Below the pieces are notes generated by a model that ran no database searches, was not told the DNA's origin, and saw nothing but the letters and a program-made list of their open reading frames with translations. A program made the translations under genes and the position numbers. Positions 16,466-25,340 of a DNA stretch of 42,355 bases are shown piece by piece. Numbering within the stretch: position 1 is the stretch's first letter; each line of letters opens with the position of its first letter. Source of the stretch: Bacteroidota bacterium (GTDB lineage: Bacteria; Bacteroidota; Bacteroidia; UBA8524); the NCBI GenBank assembly GCA_003531115.1, contig DQHT01000140.1, positions 27,031 to 69,385 on the forward strand, written 5' to 3'.

Positions 16466-17845
16466 TCACTCAATTTTACGTTTGTTAAACCATTTGTCGT
16501 TGAGAGAAACTCCCACAACAAATCGCCAGTAGTTTTCTTTGATCAGGTTATTTGTTAATGTTCCTCGTTGAAGGTATTCAACCGAAATGTCGAGACTCGA
16601 AAAAATGTTTTCAATCCTGAACTCTTCATTTACGCTTCTTGTCCTCAATGGTAGTCCTATGCCAAAACTGATGCCAAGATCAGTAATATCGGTTCCATCA
16701 AAGCGCAAATTGGTCTTGCCATACCGCGCCCCTACACGGTATTCGGCCTTTGCCAGGTACTTGATATTTGGATCATGAAAGTTAACCGATGGTCTCCAGG
16801 CGAAACCAATCCCGCCTTGCCAGGCATCCGTTAAATTCTGCTTTTCAAATGGGCTCCGGAACTCCGACCAGCGTTGCATCCTGTAATCAAGGGCCAGACG
16901 CCATTTGTCATTATTGCCCGAAAGCATATACCCAAAGCCAATGGTACTCGGAAGGGTCGTTTTTCCTTTTTGTGAGTTGTCCAGTAAAACCGTGTCGAGT
17001 ACAAATTCCCTGTCGCCGGAGAGCACATAGGTTCTGGCAAAGAAGGTCCGGTCGTTATTAAGCTGTGTAGAGAGCGAATAAGTAACACCAAAATGATGTT
17101 TGATATAGACCGAATCTTTGTGAATGGTCTCTTTTCCTGAGGTGGAATCAAACTGGCGGCTTTTTTTCACCACAAGTTGGCGGGTGTAGTATTGTGCTCC
17201 GGCTTCATACATAAAGCCACGAACAAAGTCTGTTGAACTTTCGCGGTAATTTTGTTGCGAACTTGTATTCGGATATTCAACGGACCGGCTAAAGGTGGTT
17301 TGTCCATGTAAATAGGAAACCTGTGCGCCTACCGAAAAATGATTACCTATGGTTTTTCCGGTTCCCAAAAAGTAGCGGGTTATCCCTCCATTTCCACTCA
17401 ACACATCCCGGTAATTCCCCTGGGTGCTGTCGTGTTCGAATACGATATTGTACGACAGGCTGCTAAAAGGGGTGGCACCAAAGGCAAAGCCCCAGTTTTT
17501 TTTCTTATTCACCTGAAAGCCCAGGGCGAAGTAAGCCAAAGAAGCGCCATTTGTTGCCAGATTTTCATCTCCCTGAGCAATGGTACCCACAAAACTCCGT
17601 GCTCCGAATTTAAAATTTGTCCTTGTCAGGGCACTGTACGAAGCAGGGTTGAGCAGGTACATGTTCATCGAACTGCGCATTGCTGTACCGGTTTGTCCCA
17701 TCGCCTGCTGGTCAGCAAAACCCTGGAAAAATGTCTGACCCATTCCAAAACGGGAGTAAGGCGACTGGGTCAATATCTGCGCATGCAGGGTCGTTCCCAA
17801 AACGAATAAAACAGAAGTGAAAACGAGTTGTGAGGCTTTACGCAT
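16466..17845 (-). CDS. Outer-membrane beta-barrel protein, FadL/PorV-like
   Basis: The 459-residue protein has a signal peptide (MRKASQLVFTSVLFVLGTTL, cleaved after HAQ) followed by alternating aromatic-hydrophobic strands. Near the N terminus it has SPYSRFGMGQ and later YLLNPASYSAL, a pattern seen in FadL/PorV-type barrels of Bacteroidota. The C-terminal strand ends in an amphipathic segment plus a short charged tail. It sits between coaX (8-base overlap) and the TPR gene. It could be a porin or an outer-membrane biogenesis factor; ligand unknown. Confidence 0.8.
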   Translation of the reverse strand: MRKASQLVFTSVLFVLGTTLHAQILTQSPYSRFGMGQTFFQGFADQQAMGQTGTAMRSSMNMYLLNPASYSALTRTNFKFGARSFVGTIAQGDENLATNGASLAYFALGFQVNKKKNWGFAFGATPFSSLSYNIVFEHDSTQGNYRDVLSGNGGITRYFLGTGKTIGNHFSVGAQVSYLHGQTTFSRSVEYPNTSSQQNYRESSTDFVRGFMYEAGAQYYTRQLVVKKSRQFDSTSGKETIHKDSVYIKHHFGVTYSLSTQLNNDRTFFARTYVLSGDREFVLDTVLLDNSQKGKTTLPSTIGFGYMLSGNNDKWRLALDYRMQRWSEFRSPFEKQNLTDAWQGGIGFAWRPSVNFHDPNIKYLAKAEYRVGARYGKTNLRFDGTDITDLGISFGIGLPLRTRSVNEEFRIENIFSSLDISVEYLQRGTLTNNLIKENYWRFVVGVSLNDKWFNKRKIE

Positions 17846-18557
17846 TGAGCGATTGCTTATATTGAAGAATAGTATTCAAACCGATCAGAACCAGATTTGG
17901 CGCTGCAAATATGCCCTTTTTAAGGTTCTTCTCAAAGAAGGAGGCATCTCCTCCGGTAATTAGCACTTGAAGACCGGGAAATTTTTCTTCATAAAGGCTG
18001 ATCTGGTACAAGGTTTCACCCAAAACACCCTGCTTCACGCCCTGGAGCATGCTTGATCGGGTAGTGTCACCGATAAATCCATCCGGCTCTTCCCAGCTTA
18101 GCAGAGGCAATTTTTCTGTATAGGTATGCATGGCTTTTAATCGCATTTCTATTCCCGGACTAATACTTCCTCCAAAATAGTTCCCCTTCTCATCCATGAT
18201 ATCAAAGGTGATACAGGAACCTGCATCGATAACCAGACAGGCTGAAGCAGGGAACACATGCCGTGCGCCACAAATAGCCGCGATACGGTCTTTACCCAGG
18301 GTAGACGGAGTAGTATACCGAATGGTTACAGGCAAGGCTGTATTCAGGTCAAACACTTCATATTCAAAACCGAGTTCATTTGTTACAGGCAATGTTTGTA
18401 CACTCGACATAAACCAATTGTCAGGTTTGTAACGGGCATGCGCTTTTTGTACGGATTTCCATTCTCCATAAGGCATGCGGCCACTTTCAATGAGTAATTC
18501 TCCATCGAATACCGCCCATTTTACACTTGTGTTTCCTATATCAATGATGCCGTTCAT
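17838..18557 (-). CDS. coaX: Type III pantothenate kinase
   Basis: CoaX phosphorylates pantothenate in the first step of coenzyme A synthesis. The 239-residue protein shows the ASKHA phosphate-1 motif DIGNTSVKWA at its start, the KDRIAAICGA segment, the DAGSCITFD motif and GGSISPG. These are all CoaX signatures. The ATG at 18557 overlaps the birA stop as ATGA, and the longer frame to 18569 is therefore not needed. Its 3' end overlaps the OMP gene by eight bases. Coupling of CoA, biotin and envelope genes in one operon is typical of this phylum. Confidence 0.95.
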   Translation of the reverse strand: MNGIIDIGNTSVKWAVFDGELLIESGRMPYGEWKSVQKAHARYKPDNWFMSSVQTLPVTNELGFEYEVFDLNTALPVTIRYTTPSTLGKDRIAAICGARHVFPASACLVIDAGSCITFDIMDEKGNYFGGSISPGIEMRLKAMHTYTEKLPLLSWEEPDGFIGDTTRSSMLQGVKQGVLGETLYQISLYEEKFPGLQVLITGGDASFFEKNLKKGIFAAPNLVLIGLNTILQYKQSLNA

Positions 18558-19330
18558 AATTCTACCCACCTGAGTTCCTTGGCCCCATAAATTTGCTGCT
18601 CTTCATTTTCCTCCACCCGAAGCCTACCCCATTCATCAACCCCCATTACTTTGCCTTTAAACAAACGTCCGTTTTTTTCAAAGGTTGTGAGCGACCCAAA
18701 AAAGAGCAGGTTTTCATGGTAGTCTTTTGAAATACGCCATTCTTCCTGTATGGAAGATAGGCGCCATTCAAGTTCTGCGGTCAGCTTTGGATAAACTTCA
18801 TCCGGATAAATGTTTCGTTCGGACAGGGTCGACAAAGATGCAGCTCTTGGGAGACTTCCAAAATCTTTTTGATTGACATTCAGGCCGATACCAATCACCG
18901 TTGAAGTGAGGAATTGGCCCTGTATGCTATTTTCAACCAGGATACCGGCAATTTTTTGGCGATCGACAAGAATATCGTTCGGCCATTTAATTTTTGCTTC
19001 AGGCAAATAAGCCCGAACACATTGAAGTACGGCCAAAGAAACGGCCATATTCAATAAAAACTGTTTTTCGACCGGAATTTGAAGTTCGAGCGCCAGGCTC
19101 ATATAAATATTTTCACCTTCATTCCCCGCCCAGGTATTTCCCATTTGCCCTCTTCCTTTTTCCTGAAAGTCGGCGCGAATGGCAGTTCCATGAGCGATCT
19201 TGCCCGATTCAAAGAGGAGCCGGCAATGGTCGTTGCTGGAAGAAATACGCGGATAACGGAGCGTTTGAATACGAAAGCTTCGGATATAGGTAAGGGAGTT
19301 GGTCAAAAAATTGCCGTAATTTGCACACAA
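18554..19330 (-). CDS. birA: Biotin--[acetyl-CoA-carboxylase] ligase (class I, no HTH domain)
   Basis: The enzyme makes biotinyl-AMP and transfers biotin to the Lys of the AccB carrier, which is encoded at 28092 in this window. The 258-residue protein has GRGQMGNTW (the biotinyl-AMP loop, one residue variant of GRGRRG), KWPNDILVD with the essential Lys, and KIAGILVE. The N-terminal helix-turn-helix repressor domain of class II BirA is absent, so it is not a transcription regulator. It heads the eight-gene minus-strand operon and is divergent from rsfS with 18 bases between starts. Confidence 0.95.
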   Translation of the reverse strand: MCANYGNFLTNSLTYIRSFRIQTLRYPRISSSNDHCRLLFESGKIAHGTAIRADFQEKGRGQMGNTWAGNEGENIYMSLALELQIPVEKQFLLNMAVSLAVLQCVRAYLPEAKIKWPNDILVDRQKIAGILVENSIQGQFLTSTVIGIGLNVNQKDFGSLPRAASLSTLSERNIYPDEVYPKLTAELEWRLSSIQEEWRISKDYHENLLFFGSLTTFEKNGRLFKGKVMGVDEWGRLRVEENEEQQIYGAKELRWVEL

Positions 19331-19348
19331 AAATAAGGCTTCTTAGTG

Positions 19349-19714
19349 ATGGCGAAAAAAAACAGTATAGATTCGGGACGATTTCTGGCCGATGTGATCG
19401 TAAAAGGGATGGAAGAAAAGAAGGCCAAAGACATTGTGGTGATGGATTTGAGGGAAGTAAAAGGTTCCGTTACCGATTTTTTCGTGATCTGTGAGGGTGA
19501 GAGTGACAAACAGGTTCAGGCGATAGCCCGATCAGTTGAAGAGTTTGTCGACAAAGAAGTGCATGAAGACCCCAGCCACCGCGAAGGTTTTGAGAACAGC
19601 GAGTGGATCCTGCTCGATTATTTTAACGTCGTTGCCCATATCTTTATCCCTGAAAAACGTGAATTTTTTGCCCTCGAAGAACTATGGGGCGATGGAGAGA
19701 TTACGCGGTATTAA
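19349..19714 (+). CDS. rsfS: Ribosomal silencing factor RsfS
   Basis: RsfS binds L14 and blocks subunit joining during starvation. The 121-residue protein has the family core VVMDLREVKGSVTDFFVICEG, followed by SEWILLDYFNVVAHIFIPEKR. The motif E-x-W-x-L-L-D-Y is diagnostic. The frame opens with GTG at 19346, but the adjacent ATG at 19349 is preferred. The stop overlaps that of the convergent symporter gene by four bases. In other Bacteroidota an ftsH gene commonly follows; here a symporter on the opposite strand does. Confidence 0.93.
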   Translation: MAKKNSIDSGRFLADVIVKGMEEKKAKDIVVMDLREVKGSVTDFFVICEGESDKQVQAIARSVEEFVDKEVHEDPSHREGFENSEWILLDYFNVVAHIFIPEKREFFALEELWGDGEITRY

Positions 19715-21189
19715 GTATTGACGGTTGTGGCGGAGAGGTCCTTACTTTGTCTCCCGATACCCGAAACCCACAATCCCAGACAGGTGATCAACCCATTCAC
19801 CAGCAAAATTTCATAGCTAAAGGTATAGCCAAACCATTCCGGACTATTAAATGCGATCCAGAAGGAAATCAAAGGGGCAGCGATACAGATAAAAGGCGTT
19901 AACAGGTCATTAACCTGCCGTTTGGAGAACATCCCAAAAGCGAATAAACCAAGAAGCGGCCCATAAGTATAGGAAGCCACTTTAAAGATGGTTTTGATCA
20001 GGCTTTCATCATGGAATTCCCGTGCTACGATCATCACGACCATGGTAAGGACCGAAAAGCCCACGTGTACTTGTTTGCGTATGGATTCCTGTTTGTTGAG
20101 CTCCTTCTTTTCGATGCCTAAAATATCAATACAAAAAGAAGTGGTAAGGGCAGTTAATGCCGAATCGGCGCTGGAATAAGCGGCTGCAACCAGTCCTAAC
20201 ACAAAAAACACCCCGACTATGGCGGGAAGGGTGTCTCCCGTAGCAATAAATCCATACAGGTCATCGCCTTTAACCGGAATGGCCAGTCCCATTTTGTGGG
20301 CATAGGCATAAAGCAAAACGCCCAGACTCAAAAAAAGCAGGTTAACGAACATGAGCACAACGGTGAAGCTCACCATATTCTTTTGCGCCTCACCCACATT
20401 TTTGCAGGTCAGGTTTTTTTGCATCATGTCCTGGTCCAGGCCTGTCATTACCAAAGCGATCAAGGCACCCGATAAAAATTGTTTATAGAAGAACTTCGCA
20501 TTTCCGGCATCGTCCATGAAAAAGGTTCTTGAATAATCGGATTCGCTTACATAACGCATCATCTCACCAAATCCCCAACCCATTTCCTGACCGATCAGGT
20601 AGATCGTTGAGCCCAATGCCAGCAGCATAAAAGCGGTTTGCAGCGTGTCGGTCCATACTATTGTTTTCATACCCGCCCGGAAGGTGTACAACCAAACCAG
20701 GAGAATACTGAGGATAACAGTAAGCCAAAAGGGAACACCCAAACTGTCGAATAAGATCAGCTGCAGCACATTGACCACCAGGTACATGCGCAGGGCAGAA
20801 CCCATCAATCGCGACAACAGAAAAAAGGAGGAACCGGTTTTATGGGATACCGGTCCGAAACGCTGTGCCAGATAGGTATAGATGGTTGTGAGGTTCAGCC
20901 GGTAATAGAGCGGCATCAATACAAAAGCAATCAGCACATAACCGGGAATATACCCCAACACCATCTGCATATAGGAAAACTGATCGGTGGCGACCATACC
21001 CGGTACGGAGATAAACGTCACGCCCGACAAAGAAGCACCGATCATCCCAAAAGCCACCAGCCGCCAGGAAGAACTTCGGTTGGCGGTGAAATAGGCTGCG
21101 TTATTGGCCTGCCGGGAGGTGAGCTGCGAAATAATAAATAACAGACCAAAGTATCCGGCCAGGCAGATAAGAATGAGTGTTGTATCCAT
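19711..21189 (-). CDS. Sodium:solute symporter (SSS family)
   Basis: The 492-residue inner-membrane protein has about 13 helices. SSS hallmarks are YFTANRSSSW after the first helix, GASLSGVTFISVPG in helix 2, and AAYSSADSALTALTTSF in helix 8, which contains Na2-site serines/threonines. Substrate could be an amino acid, sugar or vitamin; the sequence does not decide. It is divergent from the aminopeptidase gene, which hints at peptide or amino acid use, but this is inference. Confidence 0.9.
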   Translation of the reverse strand: MDTTLILICLAGYFGLLFIISQLTSRQANNAAYFTANRSSSWRLVAFGMIGASLSGVTFISVPGMVATDQFSYMQMVLGYIPGYVLIAFVLMPLYYRLNLTTIYTYLAQRFGPVSHKTGSSFFLLSRLMGSALRMYLVVNVLQLILFDSLGVPFWLTVILSILLVWLYTFRAGMKTIVWTDTLQTAFMLLALGSTIYLIGQEMGWGFGEMMRYVSESDYSRTFFMDDAGNAKFFYKQFLSGALIALVMTGLDQDMMQKNLTCKNVGEAQKNMVSFTVVLMFVNLLFLSLGVLLYAYAHKMGLAIPVKGDDLYGFIATGDTLPAIVGVFFVLGLVAAAYSSADSALTALTTSFCIDILGIEKKELNKQESIRKQVHVGFSVLTMVVMIVAREFHDESLIKTIFKVASYTYGPLLGLFAFGMFSKRQVNDLLTPFICIAAPLISFWIAFNSPEWFGYTFSYEILLVNGLITCLGLWVSGIGRQSKDLSATTVNT

Positions 21190-21267
21190 TCGTCATGCAA
21201 ATAAGGCAAAAGCAAGCCAAGGCCAAAATCTGTTTGAGCAAAATCACGTTATCCCGCCCAGATTTCA

Positions 21268-21275
21268 TAGTTTTG
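21268..21275 (+). promoter_or_regulatory. Candidate -7 box TAGTTTTG upstream of pepA
   Basis: TAGTTTTG matches TAnnTTTG and lies 19 bases before the ATG at 21295, an appropriate leader length. A clear TTG -33 element is not seen at the expected distance. Confidence 0.45.
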
Positions 21276-21294
21276 AAAGCCCTAAAGCAAAAGC

Positions 21295-22740
21295 ATGTCA
21301 GTTAAAATTCATCATACAGATAAAGCGCAACCTGTTACTTCCGAAGCCCGGATGCACCTGGTAAGCAAAGACCATAAATGGACAGACCTGGGTCTCGAAA
21401 AAGAGGAGATCGACTATATCAAATCCCAGATCAAAAAAGAAAAAGGACTGATCCAGCTCGGTTCTCTTGGTATGGTTAACGTGATCTGTGTTGACCTGGG
21501 CGAAAAAGACAGCGTAAAAAGAAGAGAGTCCCTGCGGAAATCGGGAGCGACCTTTTGCGGAATGGTGAACGGAGCCGGAGCAAAGGCAGCACGTATTATC
21601 GATCATACCGATTCTGCCTACGACTGGTTTGATGCAGCAGAAGGCCTTGCCCTGGCAAATTACCAGTTTTTAAAATACCGGAAAGATTCAGGCAAAGAGC
21701 AAAACAGCCTCGATACCCTGGCCATTCAGGCGAAACATGCAGGCGACGAACAACTTCATCGTCTGAATTGCCTGGTTGCTTCCGTATTTTGGGCCAGAGA
21801 CCTGGTAAATGAACCCGTAAATACCCTCGACGCCATACGTTTGGCCGATGAAGCGGAAGTACGCGGGAAACAGGCGGGAATCAAGGTTGAAGTATTGAAC
21901 AAATCGAAACTGGAATCCTTAAAATTTGGCGGACTCCTCGCCGTTAACCTGGGAAGCCAAACGCCTCCGACCTTTACCATCATGGAATACAAACCCAAAA
22001 AGGCGGTCAATAAAAAACCGATCGTGCTGGTAGGAAAAGGAGTGGTTTATGATACGGGTGGACTGAGCCTCAAGCCAACAGCCGGCATGGATACCATGAA
22101 ATGCGATATGGCGGGTGCCGCAGCGGTTATGGCTGCCATTTACGGTGCCGCCAGCATGGAATTGCCCGTTCACGTTGTTGCCCTGATCCCGGCTACAGAT
22201 AATCGCCCGGGTGAAATGGCCTATACAAACGGGGATGTTATCACCATGTACAACGGCATGACAGTCGAGGTTTTAAATACCGACGCTGAAGGCCGGATGA
22301 TCTTAGCCGATGCCCTTGCCTATGCCGGTAAATATGACCCGGAAGTGGTTCTCGATTTTGCCACATTAACCGGAGCCGCAGCCGCTGCGATCGGGCAGTA
22401 TGGTATCGTATGTATGGGTACTGCTGATGACAAAGTGAAAAAAGAAATGAAAGTGGCCGGAGATGAAGTTTATGAGCGATTGGTAGAATTTCCGCTTTGG
22501 GATGAATACAAAGAACTCTTAAAAAGTGATATCGCCGACTTAAAAAATATAGGCGGTCCGGTTGGTGGTGCCATCACGGCAGGTAAATTCCTGGAGCATT
22601 TTGTAAGTTATCCCTGGATGCACTTTGATATTGCCGGCCCTGCATTTATTAAGGGACCAGATACTTACCGTGGTAAAAACGGTACCGGTTCGGCTGTGCG
22701 GTTTATTTTGAATTATTTGGAAAACAGAGCGAAAAAATGA
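21295..22740 (+). CDS. pepA: Leucyl aminopeptidase, M17 family
   Basis: The enzyme removes N-terminal residues from peptides with two metal ions. The 481-residue protein contains the M17 metal and catalytic segments GKGVVYDTGGLSLKP, DMAGAAAVMAA and NTDAEGRMILADAL (about residues 325-340), where Leu of the usual NTDAEGRL is Met. The N-terminal hexamer-forming domain is about 1-160. It starts a two-gene unit: the stop overlaps the pdxA start as ATGA. Expression probably arises from the TAnnTTTG box at 21268. M17 enzymes sometimes also bind DNA (E. coli PepA); nothing here indicates that. Confidence 0.95.
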   Translation: MSVKIHHTDKAQPVTSEARMHLVSKDHKWTDLGLEKEEIDYIKSQIKKEKGLIQLGSLGMVNVICVDLGEKDSVKRRESLRKSGATFCGMVNGAGAKAARIIDHTDSAYDWFDAAEGLALANYQFLKYRKDSGKEQNSLDTLAIQAKHAGDEQLHRLNCLVASVFWARDLVNEPVNTLDAIRLADEAEVRGKQAGIKVEVLNKSKLESLKFGGLLAVNLGSQTPPTFTIMEYKPKKAVNKKPIVLVGKGVVYDTGGLSLKPTAGMDTMKCDMAGAAAVMAAIYGAASMELPVHVVALIPATDNRPGEMAYTNGDVITMYNGMTVEVLNTDAEGRMILADALAYAGKYDPEVVLDFATLTGAAAAAIGQYGIVCMGTADDKVKKEMKVAGDEVYERLVEFPLWDEYKELLKSDIADLKNIGGPVGGAITAGKFLEHFVSYPWMHFDIAGPAFIKGPDTYRGKNGTGSAVRFILNYLENRAKK

Positions 22741-23807
22741 GCAAAGAATCGATACGGGTAGCCATTAGTATGGGCGATTTTAATGGTATTGGTGTTGAGG
22801 TGGTTTTAAAAGCCCTGAGCAACCCCAAAATGACGGAGATATGTACGCCTTGTATTTATGGGTCGTCCAAGGTGATCTCTTTCTATAAAAAGATGCTCAA
22901 CCTCAACGACATGCACCTGAATATCGTGAAGAGTGCTGCTCAGATCCAAACTCGTAAACTTAACCTGATCGCCTGCTGGGAAGAGGAAACACCGATTACT
23001 CCCGGAACTCCTTCGGAAGCGGCTGGTGCCTACGCTTTCAAAGCTCTGGAAGCCGCGGTTCGCGACGTGAAAAACGGGGAGATGGATGTTTTGGTAACCG
23101 CCCCTCTCGATAAATCAACCGTGAACACAAAGGATCGTCCTTTTAACGGCCATACCGAATACCTGGCAGAAAGCGACGGTGCCACCCGTCATATGATGCT
23201 GCTTGTTTGCGATGAATTACGTGTCGGACTGGTAACCGGACATGTTCCTTTAAAAGAGGTGGCATCCAAAATTAACAAGGAAGTGATCATGGATGCTATC
23301 GCCATGTTGCACGACACCCTGAAATCGGATTTCGGCCTTACCAAACCCCGCATTGCAGTTTTGGGATTGAACCCCCATGCCGGAGACCAGGGTTTGCTGG
23401 GTGATGAGGAGACGAAATATATTTTACCGGCTGTGAAAGACGCTGTAGGTGTAGGTATTTACGCCTTCGGGCCATATCCGGCTGATGGATTTTTCGGTTC
23501 GGACGAATTCAAAAAATTCGACGCAGTTTTAGCCATGTACCATGATCAGGGATTGGTCCCTTTTAAACTCCTGGGTTTTGAAGACGGTGTAAATTATACG
23601 GCAGGACTTTCTTTTGTACGTACCTCTCCTGACCACGGAACAGCTTATGCTATAGCCGGACAGGGAACAGCCATTGAAGCCAGCCTTAGAAACGCCATTT
23701 ACCTGGCTATTGATCTCCACCGGCGAAGGAAGCAAATAAGCGAAAACAGTGAAAAGCCATTGCGTTTCAGCGCCATGAGAAGAGAACGTTTCAGAATGGA
23801 TTTCTAA
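22737..23807 (+). CDS. pdxA: 4-hydroxythreonine-4-phosphate dehydrogenase
   Basis: PdxA oxidises 4-phosphohydroxy-L-threonine in the DXP-dependent pyridoxal phosphate pathway. The 356-residue protein has MGDFNGIGVEVVLKAL, the metal-binding GHTEYLAE, GLNPHAGDQGLLGDEE, and YHDQGLVPFK followed by TSPDHGTAYAIAG. All the His and Asp ligands of the active site are visible. The MGD-F-NGIG start (often MGDPAGIG) is a Bacteroidota variant. It overlaps pepA by four bases. No other pdx genes are in the window. Confidence 0.96.
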   Translation: MSKESIRVAISMGDFNGIGVEVVLKALSNPKMTEICTPCIYGSSKVISFYKKMLNLNDMHLNIVKSAAQIQTRKLNLIACWEEETPITPGTPSEAAGAYAFKALEAAVRDVKNGEMDVLVTAPLDKSTVNTKDRPFNGHTEYLAESDGATRHMMLLVCDELRVGLVTGHVPLKEVASKINKEVIMDAIAMLHDTLKSDFGLTKPRIAVLGLNPHAGDQGLLGDEETKYILPAVKDAVGVGIYAFGPYPADGFFGSDEFKKFDAVLAMYHDQGLVPFKLLGFEDGVNYTAGLSFVRTSPDHGTAYAIAGQGTAIEASLRNAIYLAIDLHRRRKQISENSEKPLRFSAMRRERFRMDF

Positions 23808-23924
23808 ATTGAAGAATCACCGTTTAAATGGGCTGAGGTACCAAAAAGGATTCAAATACCCCCGTTCGCAAAAGAGTAGTATTAATTCGTCAATCTTTGA
23901 AGGTATTTTGTACCTGTGTTGCAT

Positions 23925-24722
23925 ATGAAGACGCAGAAGGAAAATAACCCGCAATCCGCTCAGTTTAAAGTACTGGTCGTTGACGACTCAAGATTGATAC
24001 GCAGTTTATTGCGTGTTATTCTGGAGCAGAATTATGAAGTTTTTGAAGCAGATAACGGAGCTACCGGATTGACGCGGGCGCTTGAAGTAATTCCGGATCT
24101 CGTCATTACCGACCTCATGATGCCTGAGCTTGATGGCTACGAAATGATACAGGCCATGCGAAGGATTGAACGTGTGGCCCATATTCCTGCCATCATGCTT
24201 ACTTCTGTTGATACCGAGTTCAATGAGCTGGAGGGTTACCGGGTTGGAATTGACGCCTATTTGCTTAAACCTTTTACCAAAGACCAGCTTTTGGTGCGTG
24301 TTGAGGGAATTATACGCAACAGATTATTAGCCTACAAAGCATCACATATATACAGGAACAGTGGCGACCAGATGCAGCGCGGACTGGATATGGAAGCTTC
24401 TTTCGGTGACCGGCTCACCCGCCACGTTGAACGCGAACTCAACAATACAGAATTAAAAGTAAAACATTTGGCCGATGCCATGGCGATGAGCGTTTCTACC
24501 TTCGAACGCAGGGTAAAGGAACATTTTAGTACTTCACCCAAATTGTTCATCCGGGATTACCGTCTGGAAAACGCCATGCGCATGTTAAAAGCGAGGAGAA
24601 GCAATGTTAGTGGGGTAGCAAGGGAATGTGGCTTCGATAATATTTCTTATTTTTCACTTTGCTTCCGCGAAAAGTTCGGCTTTAGTCCCTCTGAGGTATT
24701 GAACCTTCCTGCGACCATGTAA
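23925..24722 (+). CDS. Response regulator with REC and AraC-type DNA-binding domains
   Basis: The 265-residue protein has a receiver domain (about 15-135) with acidic pair D20-D21, phosphoacceptor D63 in ITDLMMPELDG, the switch residue region MLTS at 92-94 and K115 in LLKPF. A linker leads to an AraC-family helix-turn-helix pair (about 160-265), containing LADAMAMSVSTFERRVKEHF and VARECGFDNISYFSLCFREK. It would regulate transcription after phosphorylation. No histidine kinase is adjacent. The ATG at 23925 is preferred over GTG at 23916. In Bacteroidota such domains often sit inside hybrid two-component proteins; here the regulator is free-standing. Target genes are unknown. Confidence 0.9.
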   Translation: MKTQKENNPQSAQFKVLVVDDSRLIRSLLRVILEQNYEVFEADNGATGLTRALEVIPDLVITDLMMPELDGYEMIQAMRRIERVAHIPAIMLTSVDTEFNELEGYRVGIDAYLLKPFTKDQLLVRVEGIIRNRLLAYKASHIYRNSGDQMQRGLDMEASFGDRLTRHVERELNNTELKVKHLADAMAMSVSTFERRVKEHFSTSPKLFIRDYRLENAMRMLKARRSNVSGVARECGFDNISYFSLCFREKFGFSPSEVLNLPATM

Positions 24723-24803
24723 TTTTTTTCCTGAGCAATTGATATCGGGCACGCTAAATGCATTAGAAACGAGCGACCTTTGTAGTTCAGGGGAGTAGCG
24801 TTG

Positions 24804-25268
24804 ATGCTGTCAGATATTTTTCAAACTTTTTTATTCAGTATTTCCCCGCTCGGTGAAGGCCGGGTAGGGATTCCGTTCGGGATGGTGAAAGGCCTTCATC
24901 CCTTGTTGGCTTATGGAGTCGGAACAACAGCAAATTTGCTCGTTTTTCCGCTTTTTAACTTCCTCCTCAATACCTTCGACAAGCGGCTATGGAAATTCAG
25001 GCCTTATAAATCGAGAAGCATAAAGATGATCCGCAATGCAAAGAACGGGGTTGGGGCAAAGATCCATAAATATGGTTTTTGGGGATTGATGATCTTTGTG
25101 ATGATCCCTTTGCCCTTCACCGGAGCCTATATGGGCGTGGTGGCAGGACGTGTACTGAACGTGGAAACCCGCAGCGCCTTTAAAGCGATAAGTATCGGTA
25201 TTCTTATTTCCTCTACCCTAATCGCATTGGCGACCTTTTTTAGTATGATGGGAATTAAATTATTGTAG
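24804..25268 (+). CDS. Small multidrug export family membrane protein (COG2426-like)
   Basis: The 154-residue protein has about four hydrophobic segments. Family hallmarks are SPLGEGRVGIPFGMV in the first membrane segment, the segment GVGTTANLLVFPLFNFLL, and PLPFTGAYMGVVAGRVLN. The pair of P-x-x-G/E re-entrant motifs resembles the DedA-like fold. The family name (Sm_multidrug_ex) rests on weak functional data, so export of drugs is not established. ATG 24804 is used; an ATG one codon upstream (24801) is equivalent. It stands alone between the regulator and the DUF177 cluster. Confidence 0.8.
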   Translation: MLSDIFQTFLFSISPLGEGRVGIPFGMVKGLHPLLAYGVGTTANLLVFPLFNFLLNTFDKRLWKFRPYKSRSIKMIRNAKNGVGAKIHKYGFWGLMIFVMIPLPFTGAYMGVVAGRVLNVETRSAFKAISIGILISSTLIALATFFSMMGIKLL

Positions 25269-25312
25269 CGCTTACCTTTCGAATAATAGTTTTCAAATTC
25301 AATTCTTTACCC

Positions 25313-25320
25313 TAACTTTG
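25313..25320 (+). promoter_or_regulatory. Promoter -7 box TAACTTTG before the DUF177-rpmF-plsX-fabH cluster
   Basis: TAACTTTG is an exact TAnnTTTG match 20 bases before ATG 25341. A TTTC sequence 18 bases upstream could act as the -33 element. With transcription beginning a few bases after the box, the TTG start at 25326 would have no leader, which favours ATG 25341 as the DUF177 start. Confidence 0.5.
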
Positions 25321-25340
25321 CGCCCTTGTTCAAAAAAGCC

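Noticed and set aside
19346..19348. GTG start for rsfS
   Set aside because: An ATG follows immediately at 19349 and gives the usual MAKK start.
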